Shown here: positions 11,706-23,589 of the stretch, in pieces
How the letters are laid out: every line of letters starts with the position of its first letter
Numbering within the stretch: the first letter of the stretch is position 1
Assembly: GCA_032871835.1 (NCBI GenBank)
Contig: CM065296.1
Location: forward strand, 121,158,146 to 121,222,145
Reading direction: 5' to 3'
DNA: 64,000 nucleotides
Origin: Dipteronia dyeriana
Lineage: Eukaryota; Streptophyta; Magnoliopsida; Sapindales; Sapindaceae
Program-made: the position numbers and the translations under genes
The notes under the pieces: model-generated
Told to the model about the DNA's origin: nothing
Seen by the model: only the letters and a program-made list of their open reading frames with translations
Databases searched by the model: none

Positions 11706-11865
11706 CTCCCAAAAAGTGTTGTATAACTTTTCGACCCTTGTACGAAATTAAAAACTTATACGGAACTTAATATATTAGAAATGTGGGATCTCTTACATTT
11801 GTACGAAATTAAAAACTTACAAGGAACTTAATAATTTTTTTTTTATATATATAATAATAATAATA

Positions 11866-12998
11866 ATTATCCTAACAAGACCGTCAAAACTTTATTATAT
11901 CAAGACCTTCAATCACAATCACACATTCATAATGGGTTTCACATTAATAAATACTCACACACATACCCAATGTATATTTGTGGTTGAACGTCTTTACTTC
12001 TTATATCAGGACCGTTTAGACATGTTCAGGTTCCGGTTCCAAATTGAGTCGGAACCAGAACTGAACCATCTTTCAGATGGTTTCGGTTTCGGTTCCAGTT
12101 CCGGCAGTTCGTACGGTTCGGTTATTTTTATTTTAACCCAATTTCAGATCATCGATTAACACAAATTTCTTAATGTCCCCAACCCATATTTTCCCATATT
12201 CATCCAGAATCCAGTATCTTCAACCTCAAATCTCCATAGCCCATATTTTCTCTAACCCATATTTTCTCAGATCACATTCAAATCTCTCTCGCTCTCACGC
12301 ACACACTGACACACACAGTCACATACACATACACACACAAATCAACCCCAAATCACAGATCACCCACCACCGAGCCACCATCACCGTATTCTTCATCTAG
12401 CCATCGTCTTCTTCTTTCTTCTTTGTTCTTCTTCTTTCTTCTCTCAACTTCTTCATCTATGGATCTATCATCGATGGAATCGATGTGGATCTGTGAAAGA
12501 GAAAGAGATCGATATAGATGAAGAAGAGATCACCGATTCACTGGTGACGGCCGGGAAGAAGAGATCACCGGCGAGAGATCGTCGTCACTCCTCTTTGGTC
12601 ACTTGATCTGAGATTGAAGGTGGAGTTATGGAGAGAGAGAGAGAGAAAAAGAAGAAATAAAGAAAGAGAGATGAGAGATCGAAGAAATCAAGAACGAGAG
12701 AAAGAGAGATGTGAGATGAGAGATGTGAGATTGTCGGAGTATGAGAAATGAAAATGAAGAAAGAATGAGAGAGAATGGGAGATAAGGTCAACGTGAAAAG
12801 AGAAAAAAAAATAAAAATAAAAAATAAAAAATTGATTGGAACCGCCGGTTCCAATCCGTTTTTTTTAAAGGAACCTGAACCGAACCTTAAAGCTTACGGT
12901 TCCGGTTCCGGTTCATTTTATACGGTTACGGTTCGGTTCCACAGTTTGAACCGAACCGTGGTCATGTCTATGACCGTTCTTACCAAAGAACCACTATA
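11866..12998. mobile_element. Non-autonomous DNA element with GGTTCCGGTTCC arms
   Basis: The subterminal parts are inverted: CGTTTAGACATGTTCAGGTTC (about 12011) faces GAACCGAACCGTGG...CATGTCTATGACCG (about 12948-12976), and both arms are dense in GGTTCCGGTTC/GAACCGAACC. The interior (12.2-12.8 kb) is C/T- and GA-rich simple sequence with leader-like features and no transposase. The left border may lie at 11866 (CCTAACAAGACCGTC) opposite GGTAAGAACGGTC on the right. Family assignment is open. Confidence 0.45.
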
Positions 12999-14292
12999 AT
13001 ATATATATATATATATGTGTGTGTGTATGTATGTATGAAAATGTATATTGAATTGCTGTTAATATACATTATAAAACATGAGCACATCTACAGCACATGA
13101 GGTATATATATTTTCACGGTTTGATGTTAGCGTGTGACCTCTTAACATGTGTTTTGTTAGGGTGCATAGGGCACAAAGCCATGTGATTATCACGTTGAGT
13201 ACATGGCTAGGCAGATGAACTTGTTGGGCTCATCAGCCCAGCGATCTTGAGCAATCAATTCAGTTCTCCAAATATCAACAACAGTACTTATGTATCTCCA
13301 GATATACACCATAAAGTTAATTTGCAGTTTAAACTTCCGGATAAGAATCTATGAAAGAGTCTAGACCTTTAAAAGTTTGGTATATGCTGGCTTGGTTCGA
13401 GTTTTGGGTTTAGGGTTTCGAATCCGGCCATCCGAGTACTATAAAACTTGCAACTATACCGAAAGTAGATAGTAGTGGTAGAGCATAATCAGAACCAAGT
13501 AGTTTAAACAACTAGAGCCGCGAGACTTATGTGATGACTCATGAGCACTTGGAACCTGCATATGGAAGCAAATTGCAAATCACTTTTATTGAGCTCACAT
13601 GTTTTGGACCTCCCAATTCCATTATTAAAGAAGTCAAATTTTCTAGCATCTATTAGAACTACTTTTTTGAATTGAAAAAACAGGTAATTCTATTCAATCA
13701 CCTCATGATCCTTCATTCCTTTGTCAACTTCTACAAGGCTCCACATCCAGAACTAGAATTCTCGCATCATCTCTTTTTTTTCCTTAGACTTTTAATAATT
13801 TAGTGACAACTAAACATAAAAGATCGAATGATTAAGTTAAATCAACTAAAATATGTGATTTGAAATTTTGATTATAACATCTCAATAAACCATGTGTTTT
13901 TAATTCAAGAGTGGTAAATACATTTAAATCTCAATCACGGAATTAAGAGTATATGAATAGTTGAGATATTGAAGTCAAAATTTTAAATCGTAAATTTAAA
14001 TTGATTTAACTTGACTAAAAAATATATGGTTAAGATTTGTTAGTTTTTTTGTTTTGTTTAATTTATTCATGTAAAAAAAAAAGGAGAGGTTCTACAATCT
14101 CCTGCATCTATAATCCAGATCCAGCCAAAAAGAAGTTGGAAACAAAACTAGCTAGATCATCGAACCGACCCATTTAAAGCACCTGTTGGCACCACCTAAT
14201 TTATTTAAGTCACAAGGTACTCTATTCTGTCCACACAACCAATCTTCAAGTTTATCATTTCAACTTCTAATTCCCTCTTCAACGGCCTTTAA
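12999..14292. other. Intergenic spacer, 5' flank of the 14.4-kb SAUR
   Basis: A short (TA)n/(TG)n tract (about 12997-13030) is followed by AT-rich DNA. No gene or element border recognised. The last few hundred bases are the promoter region of the plus-strand SAUR. Confidence 0.5.
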
Positions 14293-14302
14293 TATATATA
14301 TA
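14293..14302 (+). promoter_or_regulatory. TATA box of the 14.4-kb SAUR
   Basis: TATATATATAA about 98-107 bp upstream of the ATG at 14400, close to the spacing seen at the 9.1-kb SAUR. Confidence 0.5.
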
Positions 14303-14399
14303 ACTAGCAAGAATCCATGCACCAACCAACTCAAGAATCTATATCCTCCACAAAACAAAGAAATTAAATCAAACGTTAACACTTTATGCATCATTCACT

Positions 14400-14798
14400 A
14401 TGAGAAAAAGCTCTTCTGTGAAGCTAAGAGAGATTGTGGAAAAGTTGATCAGGAAGAGAAAAAAGGGGCACTTTGCTGTTTATACAAAGGAAGGCAAAAG
14501 GTTTGTTGTGCCTCTACATTACTTGAACCACCCAATCTTTAGAGTCTTATTAGAGATGGCTGAGGAAGAATTCGGGACGACGGCTAACGGGCCACTCCAA
14601 GTTCCTTGTGAAGAAGAAATGATGGACTACATCCTCTCTTTGCTCAGGAAAAGTGCTTCTGAGGAAGTGGAGGAAGCACTTATCTCAATGACTACTAGTA
14701 CTTGCAGATCATCAGGAGCTTCAAGTAGTAGTTCCTCTTTATTTTCTCTGTTTCAGGCACATAATAATCAAGGTGAGCAGCAAAATGTTGTTTCATGA
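14400..14798 (+). CDS. SAUR auxin-responsive protein, 132 aa
   Basis: Third SAUR, on the opposite strand from the other two and of a different subgroup: it lacks the MI-leader and begins MRKSSSVKLREIVEKLIRKR. The core domain spans about residues 19-84: KKGHFAVYTKEGKRFVVPL, HYLNHPIFRVLLEMAEEEFG, GPLQVPCEEEMMDYILSLL. The tail has an SSGASSSSSSLFSLF serine tract and ends QNVVS. Intronless, complete, with a TATA box about 100 bp upstream. An open frame starting at 14186 overlaps it in another frame and is a shadow. Its role is inferred from the family: PP2C.D inhibition and acid-growth control. Confidence 0.93.
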   Translation: MRKSSSVKLREIVEKLIRKRKKGHFAVYTKEGKRFVVPLHYLNHPIFRVLLEMAEEEFGTTANGPLQVPCEEEMMDYILSLLRKSASEEVEEALISMTTSTCRSSGASSSSSSLFSLFQAHNNQGEQQNVVS

Positions 14799-14992
14799 AG
14801 AAAAGCTGTAATCAGCATACAAATTGCTAACTCTTGCAAATAATTAATTATGAGTTCAGGGCCTTTTTTTTTTTCAATATTGTTGTCAAGATGTTTAGGA
14901 TCTTTAAAGTAAGGACAACTGATGTATCAATTTTTGTAGAAACAAACATTGTATTCCTATAATCTACATAATTTCTCAACAAAAGAAACTAC

Positions 14993-15041
<49 letters not shown>
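14993..15041. repeat. (TTA)n microsatellite, about 16 units
   Basis: An uninterrupted TTA/ATT trinucleotide run of about 49 bp in the 3' flank of the SAUR gene. Confidence 0.95.
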
Positions 15042-15479
15042 GTTTTTTATCATGTGGAGGATTTAGACCGCTGATTTGGAAGTCATTTGTTCAAGTTCCA
15101 AACTCGTTCATCTACCGGCAGAATTATACCTCTGGAGGAATCTTTTATTTTTTTGACTCAGGGAACTTAGACCTCAGCATTATTTTATCCCGTGACTATA
15201 TTTATGATCAACTATTCAACTATAATTCTCAATCATACAATTTATTAGTGAGAGCAATTATAGTTCGCTTAATTAATTACATGAATGTAAACAATCAATC
15301 GATTATTTAATTGTGAAACCCTTTTCAACAAATTGAACCGATGCAAGGGATACTTCCACCGGTGTAAGGACAATGAGTATTGTTTACACGTAAAACTGGT
15401 AACAATAGTCAAATCGCCACATAGATCGTTTGATAAGCTATTTGACTAACAAAATCGAAGACTAGTTGGGTATGAGTGT

Positions 15480-16275
15480 GTTTTGGTCTAAGATGTATGT
15501 TTCAGACTGCTCAGGCAGTTCGGGTGGTTTCGGGCTGACTCTTATGCCTGAAACAAAAAGGGAACAAGGGCATTAGCTGAGAGTCGACGGGTGATCGGCT
15601 TTGGCTCTCCGACGCCTAAGTCAATACCAAATATGGAAGATACAAATCTAGAGAAAAGGTGAGACTTGAAATGTGATAGGAATTATCTATATGACATGAG
15701 GTTGGATCTCATATTTATACTAGAGGAGATGTGTCCGAGTGTCTATACTTCAGTGTTTCGGTTGATATCAGAAACCTAGTTGTGTGATCGAAACCCTAGT
15801 TAACACTTGCTTTTTGGGTTGGTCAAATGTCTGGCTGACACTCATTCGTCTTGATGTTGCTGCACCGTTGGTTGGCGGACACGTAAGTCCACTTGGTAGG
15901 TTGAGTGTTGTCAGACCAAATATTGGACCTTCGAAACCTGAACCACGGTATTCACTCATTGTATGGCTTTTCAGAAATGTGATTCTCGATGAAACTGTCT
16001 GTAAAGTGGATGTTCTTTGGACCGTCTTGCTTCTTGGCACCGAACTAGTATTTAGGCTTCGGCCTAGGTCGGACCCTTCGGTTTTGGCCCAGATTAGACC
16101 CTTCGGTTTCGGCCCAGGTCTGGCTTTGGGATTTCGACCCAATACAAAGTTTGGTCGACTTTGCGATAAGGGATGAGATGACCCAATATTAGGTTCTTGT
16201 GCATGAGATATATTTTATTACTATAATGGTCATGTGGCAGTTGGCCCATATTTTGGACATAACAAGTATATCATC
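15480..16275. mobile_element. LTR-like GC-rich repeat remnant
   Basis: A block markedly richer in GC than its surroundings, with LTR-like features: repeated GGCCC-type words (TTCGGTTTTGGCCCAG, CCTTCGGTTTCGGCCCAG), an inner TATTTATAC box (about 15712) and an end reading TTTTGGACATAACA. Target duplications are not convincing. The two overlapping open frames of 124 and 130 aa in it have no recognisable domain. Confidence 0.4.
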
Positions 16276-16388
16276 AGATTAACCTCGCAAAATAAACAAG
16301 TTTATTGTAAAGGTTGTGGACATATATGAAAATGACATTAAGCGTAGTACGTGCTATTATTCTTTCTAGCAAAACCTAGAATTAATAT

Positions 16389-18642
16389 TCAAAGTTTGGA
16401 GGTTGCAAGTTTGATGAGATCTTTTCTGAGAATCTTGCCGGATGGAGTCTTGGGTATTGAAGCTGCAAATGCCACTCTCCGGATTCTCTTGTACGGTGCA
16501 ACCTGCAATTTTTTTTTAATATATTCTTTTTAATTGCGTTTTGATAAACCGAAGACGATCGTCAAAATATTAATTTGTGTTATCTCACCTGTTTTGCTAC
16601 AAAATCCATGACAGCAATCTCTGATAAATCATCACTTCCAGGTTTTCTTACAACGTATGCCATTGGATATTGCCCAACTTCCTTGTCAGGAAATCTGAGA
16701 TGCATGCAACATACATATGATTATGCCCCACTTTTCTTCTTAAAAATCAAATGAAAATTGGCATATATAAAATTGTCTAAACATAAAGAATTTTTTGTGA
16801 CGACAATCTTACGGTATCACAGCAGCATCAGAAATTTCAGGATGAGAAAGCAATAGAGCTTCTAGTTCTGCTGGAGGGACCTATATATATATATGCATGC
16901 AAATTGACAGTCAACACCAGTACCAAAGATTAATTAAGAACCCAATTGGTTCTGGCTGATCATATATGTATATATATGTTCACCTGAAATCCCTTGTATT
17001 TAATCAACTCTTTCAATCGATCGACGATAAAAAGGAAGCCATCTTTATCAATGTAGCAAAGATCACCGGTTCTTAACCATTCCTCGGAATCAAGAGCATT
17101 CGTAGTAGCTTCTAAATTACTGAAATAACCTATATAGATATCATATTAACTTTATATGACGGTCCAATATATAAAAATATGCACAATTTTTACCCTTTTT
17201 CGACGAGATGATATTTAGATCATTGCCCGATGACTCGATTGGTGAATATTGAACTACTATAACTTATCAATAAGCTTGTTATATGCAATAACTTCTTTTT
17301 TTATAATATATTACTTGTTGTATGCAATAATTGAACTACAATTATATGTCAATGTAAATCAAATTTGGAAAACGACAATGTTAGTGCAATAGAATGATTT
17401 AACATAACATAAACAATGTGAAATTAACATAGAGGTCACACTAAATTTACCTTTCATGATGGAGGGACTTCTTAGCCAAAGCTCACCCCTCCGGTTCACC
17501 GATAAAGCCTAACCGGTTTCCGGGTCCATGATCTTTGCTTCCGAATTCGCTGTCAATATCCCCACCGAACCGTACTTCCTACCCTCCTCCGCCGTGTTGG
17601 CTGACGCTCCGGTACCCGTTGACTCGGTCAAAGCGTACCCTTGAAGAATGTCCACCTCCGGATACTTGTTTAAGAACCCTTCTATGACTTCCTTACTCAA
17701 TGGGGACCCACCGCACAGAATCGAACGCAAAGAGCTCAAGTCATACTTTGTCTTTATTTTGTCCGCATCGTTGACCATTGCCACGACTACCGGCGGCACG
17801 ATAGGTAGACACGTGGCCTTGTAAGTTGACACCGCTGAAAGCAACTCGTGCATGTCGAACCTGGAGAGAATCACGATCGTTGATCCAAGTGCATGTAGGG
17901 CCATGGTGAAAGCTCCTAGACCGTAGATGTGAAACATAGGAACGGTGCAGATGAAAGTATCTTCCGTCTTGAATCGAGCCACGAAGGTCTCGATCATTGC
18001 TATGTAGTTGCGATGCGTAGATATAACACCTTTGCTCGTCCCTGTCGTACCTGAAGAGTAGAGCAGAGTCGCCGTGTCGTCCTGATTGACTCGGTCTCTG
18101 ACTCGCCGGCTTCCATTTGGTAATTCTTTTTTTATCATCTCTTGTAAACTAGTTAATATTTTGACCTCTCTTGGGATGGTTTGTGGATCGTCGAGGAGCA
18201 CGATTGGGAGTTCAAAACCGGCGAGTTTTTGCACGAGATTGCTTACAGTGAAGACGAGGACTGGTTTCGAGTCGGCGATTTGCATGGCGATTTCTCTAGG
18301 GGTGTTTAATGGATTCGTGGTGGTGATAACTGCACCGAGAGACAGGACAGCGAAGCAGACGATTGGGAAGATAATGGAGTTGTGGGAGAGGAGGAGGATG
18401 ACGTGTCCTTTTCTGATACCCATGTCGGAGAGACAAGTGGCGACCGAATCGACCGCTCGCCAATGCTCTGAGAAGGTGACGTGGCGGCCTGTGGCGGCGT
18501 CGATGAAAGCGACCTTGCCATGGTGGGCCTTCGAAGAGATAAATGTGGTAACGTCCAGGTACTGGTTTGGTGGGAGCGGTGTGGGGTTGCGTTTGCTGTA
18601 GAAGACTGAGTTAGATTTGCAGAATCCACTTCTTGGATCCAT
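16389..18642 (-). pseudogene. 4-coumarate:CoA-ligase-like (4CLL7 type) with premature stop
   Basis: Paralogue of the intact gene at 29.8-32.05 kb, in the same orientation. Five exons are readable: 17451-18642, 16984-17129, 16813-16880, 16589-16694 and 16389-16502, all with GT-AG borders and phases identical to the paralogue. The joined frame would be 541 codons and end in TSKL, a PTS1 peroxisomal signal. It keeps the AMP-binding loop ([13 protein letters not shown]), [10 protein letters not shown] and the C-terminal PSGKILRK lysine motif. Codon 378, at 17509-17511, is TAG where the paralogue has GAG (DPETG-stop-ALSVN against [11 protein letters not shown]). This removes the hinge and the whole C-terminal lid domain. 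The conserved [10 protein letters not shown] has become [10 protein letters not shown] (17080-17082). The start MDPRSGFC aligns with VDLRSGFC of the paralogue, so nine N-terminal residues are gone. Probably a young pseudogene; a sequencing error at 17511 is the alternative. Confidence 0.85.
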
Positions 18643-18710
18643 TTCCGGGTTCCCCGAGTTGAAAATAATAATCTATAATGCCTCTTGTTATTTATCATTT
18701 TCGCATATAT

Positions 18711-20069
18711 GGATTCGTTTGGTGCACATCGGATTGTATTAGATTAGACTGAATTAAATTTAGTGTTGTGATGTATTTAGTGATGTATAAGATTGAATTT
18801 AAAAAATATTGTCTCTTCTTTTCATTGTTACCCCAATGGAATCATCATGTGGCTTTGGCCCATTTTGGTATTGCTTATTCAGCTGAAGTGCTTTTGGTCA
18901 CTTTTAGCTTCTCCCAAATGAGTTTTTGAGAAACTACAAATACGTAACTGTAAAAAAAAAAATTGACTAATTAATTCAATAAAGTAAAATAAAAAATGAG
19001 ACTAATTAATTCAATAAAGTACCATAATTATATTACACTTAACACTAAACACAAATAAACCAGAAAAATACAAAGTATAGCACATTAACACTATTTAGAT
19101 GTCATGTCCTTTTAGTAATTTTATATGTTCACAACATTTTTTACTTCAGTTTACCAAACACATTGAAATTGCTTTTAGTTTTCACGGTACTTTTAAAAAT
19201 AAGTTTACAAAACACTCAGCTGATTCTTCTCACAGCAATTTCAAAAGCAATTCTCCCCGCAGCAATTCTAAAAACACTTCTACCAACAGCACAACAATAC
19301 CAAACTGAGTCTTTCTCAATTTTAAAGAAACAGAGGTTCAATTTTCACTTTGGTCTGGAATCATGAGATGAGATAAAAATAATAATTTTATCATATGTTT
19401 AATTTTCACTTTGAAATTTATTAAAATAAAATAAAAAAAAATAATTTTTAGATAAATTATGTAATAAATAACAGATATAAAATTAATGTTAAAGAAAATA
19501 ACATTTTATAATTAATATTTAATATTTTTAAATATTATAATAAGATATATTAAATAAATATAAAATTTTAGAATTAAATTAAAAAAATGAAAGAAGAAGA
19601 ATTAAAAAAACAACAACATAGGATTAAATATCCCCACCCAAGTTAGATAAAATTGTTGCATAGAATGGGACCAATTAAAAAATATATTTAAATTAAAGTT
19701 TGAAATAATATATATATTTAAATTGTTCATTTAAAAATAATTTAAATATTTAAAGCAAATTTTAAATAAAATAATATTTATTTTTATTTATTAATATTGA
19801 AAATTATTATTTTTAATATGTTTAAAATAAACTATTTTAATAATTATTAAAATATATTTATATTTTAATTGTATAAAAAAAATAACTTAGAAGAAACAAC
19901 AAAAATTATAAAGTGGTGGGACTAGAATTAATCCCACTAATTTGTCCCTCCAATGTGGAATAAGTTAGTTGTTTGAGGTTATTTTAATCTTATCACATGT
20001 AACCAATAAACATGGAAAATAAGATTAAAATTAGTCTTATCCTATCTCATTCTCATCTCATGCACCAAA
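18711..20069. mobile_element. DNA transposon with TTTGGTGCA termini, immediately upstream of the 4CLL pseudogene
   Basis: The left end reads TTTGGTGCACATCGGATTG (18718) and the right end, reverse-complemented, TTTGGTGCATGAGATGAG (to 20069). Weaker similarity continues inward (GATTAGACT against GATAAGACTAATTTTAA). The interior is extremely AT-rich with no transposase. It lies about 75 bp upstream of the pseudogene start codon. I could not fix the target duplication, so the outer borders are approximate. Confidence 0.55.
18872..19306. mobile_element. Nested MITE-like element with TTTGGTATTG termini
   Basis: TTTGGTATTGCTTATTCAGC at the left faces, on the other strand, TTTGGTATTGTTGTGCTG at the right. 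Both continue into AGAAGTG(C/T)TTTT. The ends are hAT-like, and the element sits inside the larger element at 18711-20069. There are no coding features. Confidence 0.55.
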
Positions 20070-20510
20070 TATACTCTATTTGTGATATTTGTAATTATGC
20101 TACTTTAGTCGGATCTTGCTTAAGGATCCATAAGTTTCTTTATTTGCTTTTTCATATATCACATTCTCAAATGTGGTTTGGTGACGTTTATTTCAATCCA
20201 ATAATTTTCAGGTTTAAATTATTGTGTTGATAATATATAAAGGCTTGATGACACTCGATAAATCTAATAATTTACAGGTTTCAGTAGGGGTGCATATATA
20301 TAAACTGTGGTTTTGATCGTGGTTTGGTGACGTTTATCAAATCCAGCGATGTTCGTATTTGAGTCGTTATACAAATAGCAGTAATACTAGTTTGTTCAAC
20401 CCAAATGATATTATATCTTTATAATACAACCATTTCAATCGTATAATTTCAACATAAAGAAATCAAGAATCTATATGATTTGGACATCAAAATTTGACAA
20501 GTAACATTAT

Positions 20511-20550
<40 letters not shown>

Positions 20551-21480
20551 GTTAGTATACACTAATATAACATCATCAGTACGTTGGATATGCATATTCG
20601 ATTTACATATTTTAACTCAAAGTATATATATTTGTCAATATTTTTCTATAATCAATAATCCACTTCTAACGTATTGATATAAATTATATGTAACGTATTG
20701 ATATAAATTATATGTATATATAGTTTGTTTGGTCTTTGATTCAATTTTGATCATTCTCTTACACTCTGTAGTAGTGTGATGAATAATTGATTACGTGAAA
20801 GCTGTCTTTGATTTGAAATTTTATTGGTTTGTAATAACTAATTAATTGATACACACGAAAGCAAGGATTAAAGTTATTAATTGAAAACTTTTATTTATTT
20901 ATTTCATTTGAAAATAAAAACTTTTATTTATTTTAGTAAATATGAATAATTATACATTATATATAATATTTCACATTCTTAGTGTCAGCTCTTGCAACAT
21001 CCCGCGTGATACGCGTTGACAATGAGCTGTCATTTTCAGTTTAGATCCTTTTTAGTTAATAAGACAAAATTGATTGGTTCTATAAATTTTTGTACTTTTC
21101 TATATTGCACGTGTCTTCTTCAAATTATAATCCATTTTTACTCACCCTGTAATATTACGATATCTGTATAGACGACGTGTGTCTATAGAGAGATTAAATC
21201 TATCTTTAAAATCCTTATATATAGATGATATATATCCGAGGATAAATTAATCTTTAATATTATTATATTTTTAGATAAATTTATCCCTCCATAAACACAT
21301 ATCATTCGTACAGAAGGATGGTAACGATGGCAGAAAAAAAGTGAACTCCTCGTTTTAATATGAATTGATTGCTGCAAATCTCGATACATTTGAATGTCTC
21401 ATATAATTGGATCTCAATTTTTTTCCAAACCCAATTCGATTGTGGTCCATCCATTTCTGGTCGATCCAATTCAATTAACA
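20070..21480. other. Intergenic spacer with (TA)n tract
   Basis: AT-rich DNA without recognised genes. A (TA)n run lies at about 20511-20546, and a short direct duplication of ACGTATTGATATAAATTATA lies at about 20669-20714. Confidence 0.5.
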
Positions 21481-23312
21481 AAACAGATGGGCCAAAGCCT
21501 GAAAAAGGCAGTGACATTAGGATCATACTTGAATCTTGAGTCTCACTTCAATGGATTTCGCATGTTATTAAGAAAATAAATGTCAATAATATTTTGAAGT
21601 TATCAATTAAAGGTTGGGATAACTATTTTATTTCGATAAAAAGAAATAAAAAATAATGTTTATTATAATAAATACAATGATAAATGCTGTCTTTTATTGG
21701 TTAACCACCCATAAGAAAAAAATATTTCTAAAATGGAAAGTCATAGGTTAACAGCTATAAAAATATAAAAAAAGAAAAATATTAATTATTAATATTTTTT
21801 TAGTTATTACGACACACGTTAATATTATCCTTTTAAAAATTTAAACTTTTGATATATTAATTGATCCCTTAAAACCGATATTTACTTTTGTGAAACAAAG
21901 CATTGATATTTTGATTTGCCCAAACAAATTAAACAAAGTTCAAGTACTTAATACTTTTATTGTTTATTAATGATGATAACTGGACATCTAGTTTGAAATC
22001 ACATACATTGAAACACTATTTATCCAGTAATTCAGTTTATAGATAATAAACTCAAAACTGGTATCAGAGAGTCTGGAGAACCCACTTTTAAGGGCTGTAT
22101 TGGATTGAGATTTTAATGGACAATTTAAGGGTGTAAGGATTTTATAGATTTACAATACTATTATGATTATTAGGATAATTAAGATTTTATTTTTAGAATT
22201 ATTATGATTATATGGACTAGACTTTGAGGATTCCGAACAAGTTTTTAGACTTTATTTATAAATTATTAGGATTATCTTGACTTTATTTCAAAACTTTTTG
22301 AACTTTTATAAATATGGATTTTCAAGAGCCGATTGTATTATTCGATTTTCTCCATATATTAACGAATACCCACACTCAGTATGACACCCAATATGAATGT
22401 GTGACTGCAGTTGAATGCCCTTAACTTATAATTTTAGGACGTCCTTACTAGAGAACCACTATATATATTAGTAAAACAGTTATATCTTTATCCACACTAG
22501 TGATTACAAATTATGTATAAATAAACCATTATTTATACCTATCAAAGGAGCATGAACAATAATAAAGATGTCACGATTAAGAATCATTATTCAACACATG
22601 TTCTATGAAATTTAAGTTAAAAAAAACGAAGTAAAATTGTTGCACTACTCCATCCTTCTATCTCCAATCTCCGGTCACAAATCACTCATCTATGGACAAC
22701 AACTCGTTCAAACTGAAGATCTGACGAGGTATGAAATATCTGATGAGGTATAGAAGTTGAGGAAACTGAAAATTTATGATGAAAATTTGATGGGGGTATG
22801 GAGGTTGAGGAAGCTGAAGATTATTTTGAGTGAGAGAGAAAAGTCTAGAGAGTAATTACGGAGATGAGAAGACAATTTTGGATTCAAGTTATTTATAAAT
22901 ATCATTAAAAAGTCTGAAAAATCCATTTTGTCATTAAATCCTAAAAATCTTGATCTCAATCCAATACCACCAGATAATCTGTTGCCTCTTGAAAGTCAAT
23001 ATATAATACCACAAGACAATATGGACTTTTAAAAAAATCTTAAAAGTTTAAATCCAATACCACAAAATAATATGGACTTTTTAAAAAAATCTTAAAAGTC
23101 TTGATCGAATACCACCAGACTTATTTAACTTGTTAAAAAGTCTCAATCTAATACCACTAGACTTTTACTTCCTTAAATTGTCTAATAAAATATTGAACCA
23201 ATACACCCCAAACTTTAATCTGCAACAGAGTGCATCATGCACAATTGCACATTGACATTGGGGTCCTCTGTTTCACATTAAAACCATTGATAGCAGAAAA
23301 AAACACTATTTA
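21481..23312. repeat. Duplicated segment, copy 1 (matches 27470-29700)
   Basis: Three blocks match the 3' flank of the intact 4CLL gene: 21481-21530 with 27470-27522; about 21586-22091 with 29321-29600; and 23210-23310 with 29600-29700. Shared words include GATGGGCCAAAGCCTGAAAA, TTTATTAATGATGATAACTG, ATCCAGTAATTCAGTTTAT and CCTCTGTTTCACATTAAAAC. Each copy carries a different transposon insertion, so each serves as an approximate empty site for the other. Confidence 0.8.
22092..23209. mobile_element. PIF/Harbinger-like element (1.1 kb, non-autonomous)
   Basis: The ends are GGGCTGTATTGGATTGAGA on the left and, reverse-complemented, GGGGTGTATTGGTTCAATA on the right; both continue to GACAATTTAAGG. 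The flanks are TAA (22089-22091) and AAA (23210-23212), consistent with a damaged 3-bp duplication. The paralogous segment at about 29597-29605 lacks the insert, which supports insertion. Inside are degenerate tandem units around CCAATACCACNA(G/A)A(C/T)AATATGGACTTTT (about 22990-23170). No transposase was seen. Confidence 0.75.
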
Positions 23313-23589
23313 AGACCTAAATTACTGGTATTTAACGATTTAGCACAGGTGAGGCAGAATATGAGACGTGGTCCGATGTTGTTTGTACTTAAGAAAGGTA
23401 ATCAGGGTACGTAACCCACAAGCTTTGAAGACCAGTTTTGGATGGAAGAGTATCCAAAGTGTGTGGAGAAGTTTTACAGGCAGTTATGCCCAATATTTTG
23501 TAATGCTTCATGTTTTTTTTTATTTTTGTGGCCAAAATAGAAAATTAAAAAAATAAAAAAATAAAAAAATAAAAAAATTACTTGCTTTA

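Noticed and set aside
12173..12854. Open frames rich in Ser/His or Leu/Ser/Phe
   Set aside because: Low-complexity translations of CA-, CT- and GA-rich sequence within a DNA element.
15768..16176. Overlapping 124-aa and 130-aa open frames on both strands
   Set aside because: They lie in an LTR-like GC-rich repeat, are mirror images of each other and show no domain.
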